Of a stretch of DNA of 64,000 nt, positions 62,158-64,000 are shown in pieces; position 1 is the first letter of the stretch; the number at the start of each line of letters is the position of its first letter. Position numbers and translations under genes: made by a program. The DNA comes from Bradyrhizobium sp. JYMT SZCCT0180 (GTDB taxonomy: Bacteria > Pseudomonadota > Alphaproteobacteria > Rhizobiales > Xanthobacteraceae). Under the pieces are notes generated by a model that ran no database searches, was not told the DNA's origin, and saw only the letters and a program-made list of their open reading frames with translations. The stretch is from positions 1 to 64,000 of the forward strand of contig NZ_JAFCLZ010000006.1 in the NCBI RefSeq assembly GCF_018130165.1, written 5' to 3'.

Positions 62158-63183
62158 CTATTCCGAAGTGATCTGGGCATCCTTCACGACCTTGGCCCAG
62201 CGCAGGCGATCTTTGGCGATCAACTCTGCCAATCGTTCAGGCGGACCGCCTTGAGCGATCAAGCCTTGTCGGTCGAGCACTTCGCGTACGCCCGGTTGGG
62301 CCAGTATCTCATTGAAAACCGCATTATAGCGGTCAACGATCGCCTTCGGTGTACCGGCCGGGGCCAGCACCCCATACCACAAATCGACGTCGAAATCGGT
62401 GACGCCAAGTTCGGCAAGCGTCGGCACCTGCGCCGCACGCTGCGCCCGAGCCTGGCTGCCGACGGCGAGGATGCGAATTTGCCCCGCTTCCGCGAGAGGA
62501 AGCGCGGTATGGATCGGTATGAACATCGCCGAGACGTGTCCGCCCGCGAGGTCTTTCACGGCGCCGGCGGAGCCGGGGTACGGAATGTGTGTCAGGTTGA
62601 TCTTCGCCGTCAGCTTCAACAACTCCATGGCGAGATGTTGTGGTGTGCCTCGGCCGGGGGAAGCATAATTGATTTCCCCCGGCTTGCTGCGAGCAAGTGC
62701 GATTAGTTCCGGGAACGTGGCGACGTTGAGCGAAGGATGAACAACGAGCGCAAGTACGCCGGTCGCGATCTCCGCGATCGGTTCAAAACTCTTCTCGGGG
62801 TCGTAGGGGATCGAGCGATAGAGGCTTGCATTCATCACGAAAGTATTGACGGTGACCAGAAGGGTGTGGCCGTCGGGAGCTGCGCGTGCGGCTGCATCTG
62901 TGCCAATGTTGCCACTTGCACCCGGCTTGTTCTCGACGATGACGGGTTGATTCCATCGCTGCCGCAATTCTTCACTGAGAATGCGCGCGAGCAGATCGGG
63001 ACCTGTGCCTGGCGAGAACGGAACGTTGACCCGGATTGTTTGTTGCGACTGCCCATGCGCCACGTTTAGCGGGGCCAGGGCCGTGACCAGAATTCCCAGG
63101 ATTGTGCGGCGTGAAGGCGTCCAGCCTGCAGAATAGATCGTCACGATGTTTCCCCATCCACGCCAACGGGCGGCCTCTGGCAT
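62158..63183 (-). CDS. Bug-type (tripartite tricarboxylate) substrate-binding protein
   Basis: Open frame of 341 residues from ATG 63183; a GTG at 63144 with GGGGAAACATC upstream is a good alternative, and leaves the palindrome at 63186 in promoter position. The N-terminus has an SRRTILGILVTALAPL signal (twin-arginine-like) cut near AHGQ. The mature part shows TIRVNVPFSPGTGPDLLARI, VIVENKPGASGNIGTDAAAR and GEINYASPGRGTPQHLAMEL, which are Bug family hallmarks. These bind carboxylates in the periplasm. No TctA/TctB membrane genes are present. Confidence 0.88.
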   Translation of the reverse strand: MPEAARWRGWGNIVTIYSAGWTPSRRTILGILVTALAPLNVAHGQSQQTIRVNVPFSPGTGPDLLARILSEELRQRWNQPVIVENKPGASGNIGTDAAARAAPDGHTLLVTVNTFVMNASLYRSIPYDPEKSFEPIAEIATGVLALVVHPSLNVATFPELIALARSKPGEINYASPGRGTPQHLAMELLKLTAKINLTHIPYPGSAGAVKDLAGGHVSAMFIPIHTALPLAEAGQIRILAVGSQARAQRAAQVPTLAELGVTDFDVDLWYGVLAPAGTPKAIVDRYNAVFNEILAQPGVREVLDRQGLIAQGGPPERLAELIAKDRLRWAKVVKDAQITSE

Positions 63184-63185
63184 AA

Positions 63186-63204
63186 AATCTCTTATTATGA
63201 GATT
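63186..63204. promoter_or_regulatory. palindrome, possible IclR operator
   Basis: A perfect 6-bp inverted repeat, AATCTC-N7-GAGATT, lies just upstream of the binding-protein gene and ~105 bp from the divergent IclR start. Its position fits an operator, but no binding is shown. Confidence 0.45.
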
Positions 63205-63308
63205 ATGAACCGATAATCTGCCAGTTCAAGCTTGATTCCGCCAAACCGGAAAAAGTATCTGATGTGAGCGGAGCAAAGCGCGGCGGGCCGCTGGCCTAAA
63301 TTGGAGCG

Positions 63309-64000
63309 ATGTCAGACCATGCGGCCCGAGGCATGAAGCCAACGAACAGTCTGGAACGGGTACTGGCGGTTCTTGAGGTGTTTTCCGAGGAACGGCTGGA
63401 ATGGATGCCCGAGGATCTGATGCGCGAGCTCGGCTATAGCCGGCCGACGCTGTACCGCTATCTGAAGATCCTGAAGGACGCCGGCTTCCTGATGTCGAGC
63501 CGCAACTCCGGGGTCACGCTGGGGCCCAAGGTCGTCGAGATGGACTACCTGACGCGCCGCTCCGACGCGCTGGTGCTGCACGGTGTGGCCCATCTGAAAG
63601 AACTGACTGCGGCTTATTCCTGCACCGCCATGGTTTTACGCTGGTACGGCAACAAGATTCTGTGCGTGGTCTCTGAATCTTCCGCCAAAAACCCGATCAG
63701 CTCCTATCCCCGCGGACGACCGATGCCGCTCGGGCGCGGCGCGATCGCACGCTCAATCATGGCGTTTCTGCCGCGACCGCAGCTGCTGCCGCTGGTCGAG
63801 CGCAACCTCGCCGACCTACGCTCGGTCGGCCTCGGCGACGACGCCGAGGACGTCCTGAAAAGCCTGAAGAAGGTTCGCAAAGCCGGATTTTCCGTCGCCT
63901 ATGGCGAGGTCACGCCCGGCGCGGTCGGCATCGCCGCGCCGATCTTCGACGACCGCCGTTATCCGATCGCCAGCGTCTGCGTCACCATTTCCGGCAGCCT
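63309..64000 (+). CDS. IclR family transcriptional regulator, 5' part (runs off right edge)
   Basis: 230 codons seen from ATG 63309 (GGAG 3 nt upstream; an internal ATG at 63333 is also possible). A winged helix-turn-helix at the N-terminus (EDLMRELGYSRPTLYRYLKI) is followed by an IclR ligand-binding GAF-like domain (GVAHLKELTAAYSCTAMVLR, GRPMPLGRGAIARSIMAFLP, VTPGAVGIAAPIFDDRRYPI). It is divergent from the Bug-type protein and flavin monooxygenase genes and probably controls them. Confidence 0.92.
   Translation, partial: MSDHAARGMKPTNSLERVLAVLEVFSEERLEWMPEDLMRELGYSRPTLYRYLKILKDAGFLMSSRNSGVTLGPKVVEMDYLTRRSDALVLHGVAHLKELTAAYSCTAMVLRWYGNKILCVVSESSAKNPISSYPRGRPMPLGRGAIARSIMAFLPRPQLLPLVERNLADLRSVGLGDDAEDVLKSLKKVRKAGFSVAYGEVTPGAVGIAAPIFDDRRYPIASVCVTISGS

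Noticed and set aside
62251..62265. TTGAGCGATCAA-like sequence as another FNR box
   Set aside because: Spacer of two instead of four bases and inside the coding sequence of the Bug-type protein.
1..64000. Prophage, integrative element, CRISPR array, tRNA or rRNA genes
   Set aside because: No integrase, transposase, terminal repeats, spaced direct repeats or recognisable tRNA/rRNA sequence was found. The S74-like domain is on an otherwise bacterial DUF3300 protein.

Overview
The window looks like a chromosomal segment of a high-GC alphaproteobacterium of the Bradyrhizobium/Rhodopseudomonas type (Nitrobacteraceae). The support is a napEDABC operon, FixJ- and FixK-like regulators, an IalB protein, a phasin, PAS-rich chemoreceptors, and many short exported proteins of types common in Bradyrhizobium. 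I saw no tRNA, rRNA, insertion sequence, integrase or CRISPR array.

Layout. Positions 1-8.6 kb hold the 5' part of an RTX/VCBS adhesin gene, a frameshifted flippase remnant, an orphan adenylation-carrier-thioesterase enzyme, an RlpA-like protein, a small membrane protein and a DUF2066 protein. From 8.9 to 16.5 kb there is a transglutaminase, a GGDEF-EAL protein with a triple-PAS chemoreceptor, a PAS-HTH regulator and an AraC-type regulator. From 16.6 to 20.7 kb there is an orphan ABC substrate-binding protein, several small exported proteins and two very short membrane peptides. napCBADE lies at 20.7-24.9 kb. From 25 to 42 kb there is a DUF3300-DUF2950 operon, a histidine kinase, polyphosphate kinase 2, a basic amino acid decarboxylase with an AspT-type exchanger, a SulP transporter with a DUF1275 protein, a hydrolase and IalB. 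Regulators (lone receiver, FixJ-like, FixK-like) lie at 41.7-43.9 kb. From 43.8 to 60 kb there is a K+ channel, a phasin, four alpha/beta-hydrolase proteins, a CoA-transferase pair with a MaoC hydratase, a DUF3141-pta-ackA-fabI operon, an AI-2E-family permease, an acetyltransferase and a DUF1269 protein. The right end (60.8-64 kb) is a separate catabolic module: a flavin monooxygenase, a Bug-type binding protein and a divergent IclR regulator.

The main result is regulatory. Between 8.85 and 59.75 kb I find 15 FNR/FixK-type palindromes. Twelve match TTGAT-N4-ATCAA exactly and three have one change in the right half. Each lies 50-96 bp upstream of a start codon, and I noticed none inside coding sequence apart from one that overlaps a stop codon. 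They head nearly every operon from the transglutaminase to the DUF1269 gene, including nap, polyP kinase, decarboxylase/exchanger, CoA-transferase/MaoC and DUF3141-Pta-AckA-FabI. A FixJ-like/FixK-like pair sits in the middle. I read this as a clustered low-oxygen regulon joining nitrate respiration, acetate-forming ATP production, polyphosphate, PHA-type storage, pH homeostasis and envelope proteins, comparable in idea to a dormancy regulon. The regulon function is inference; the boxes and gene order are seen directly.

Unknowns with clear features include two related ~144-residue exported proteins that each end a box-driven operon, an exported fusion of two hydrolase domains, a DUF3141 protein with a PHA-synthase-like cysteine box, and five membrane peptides of 23-32 residues.
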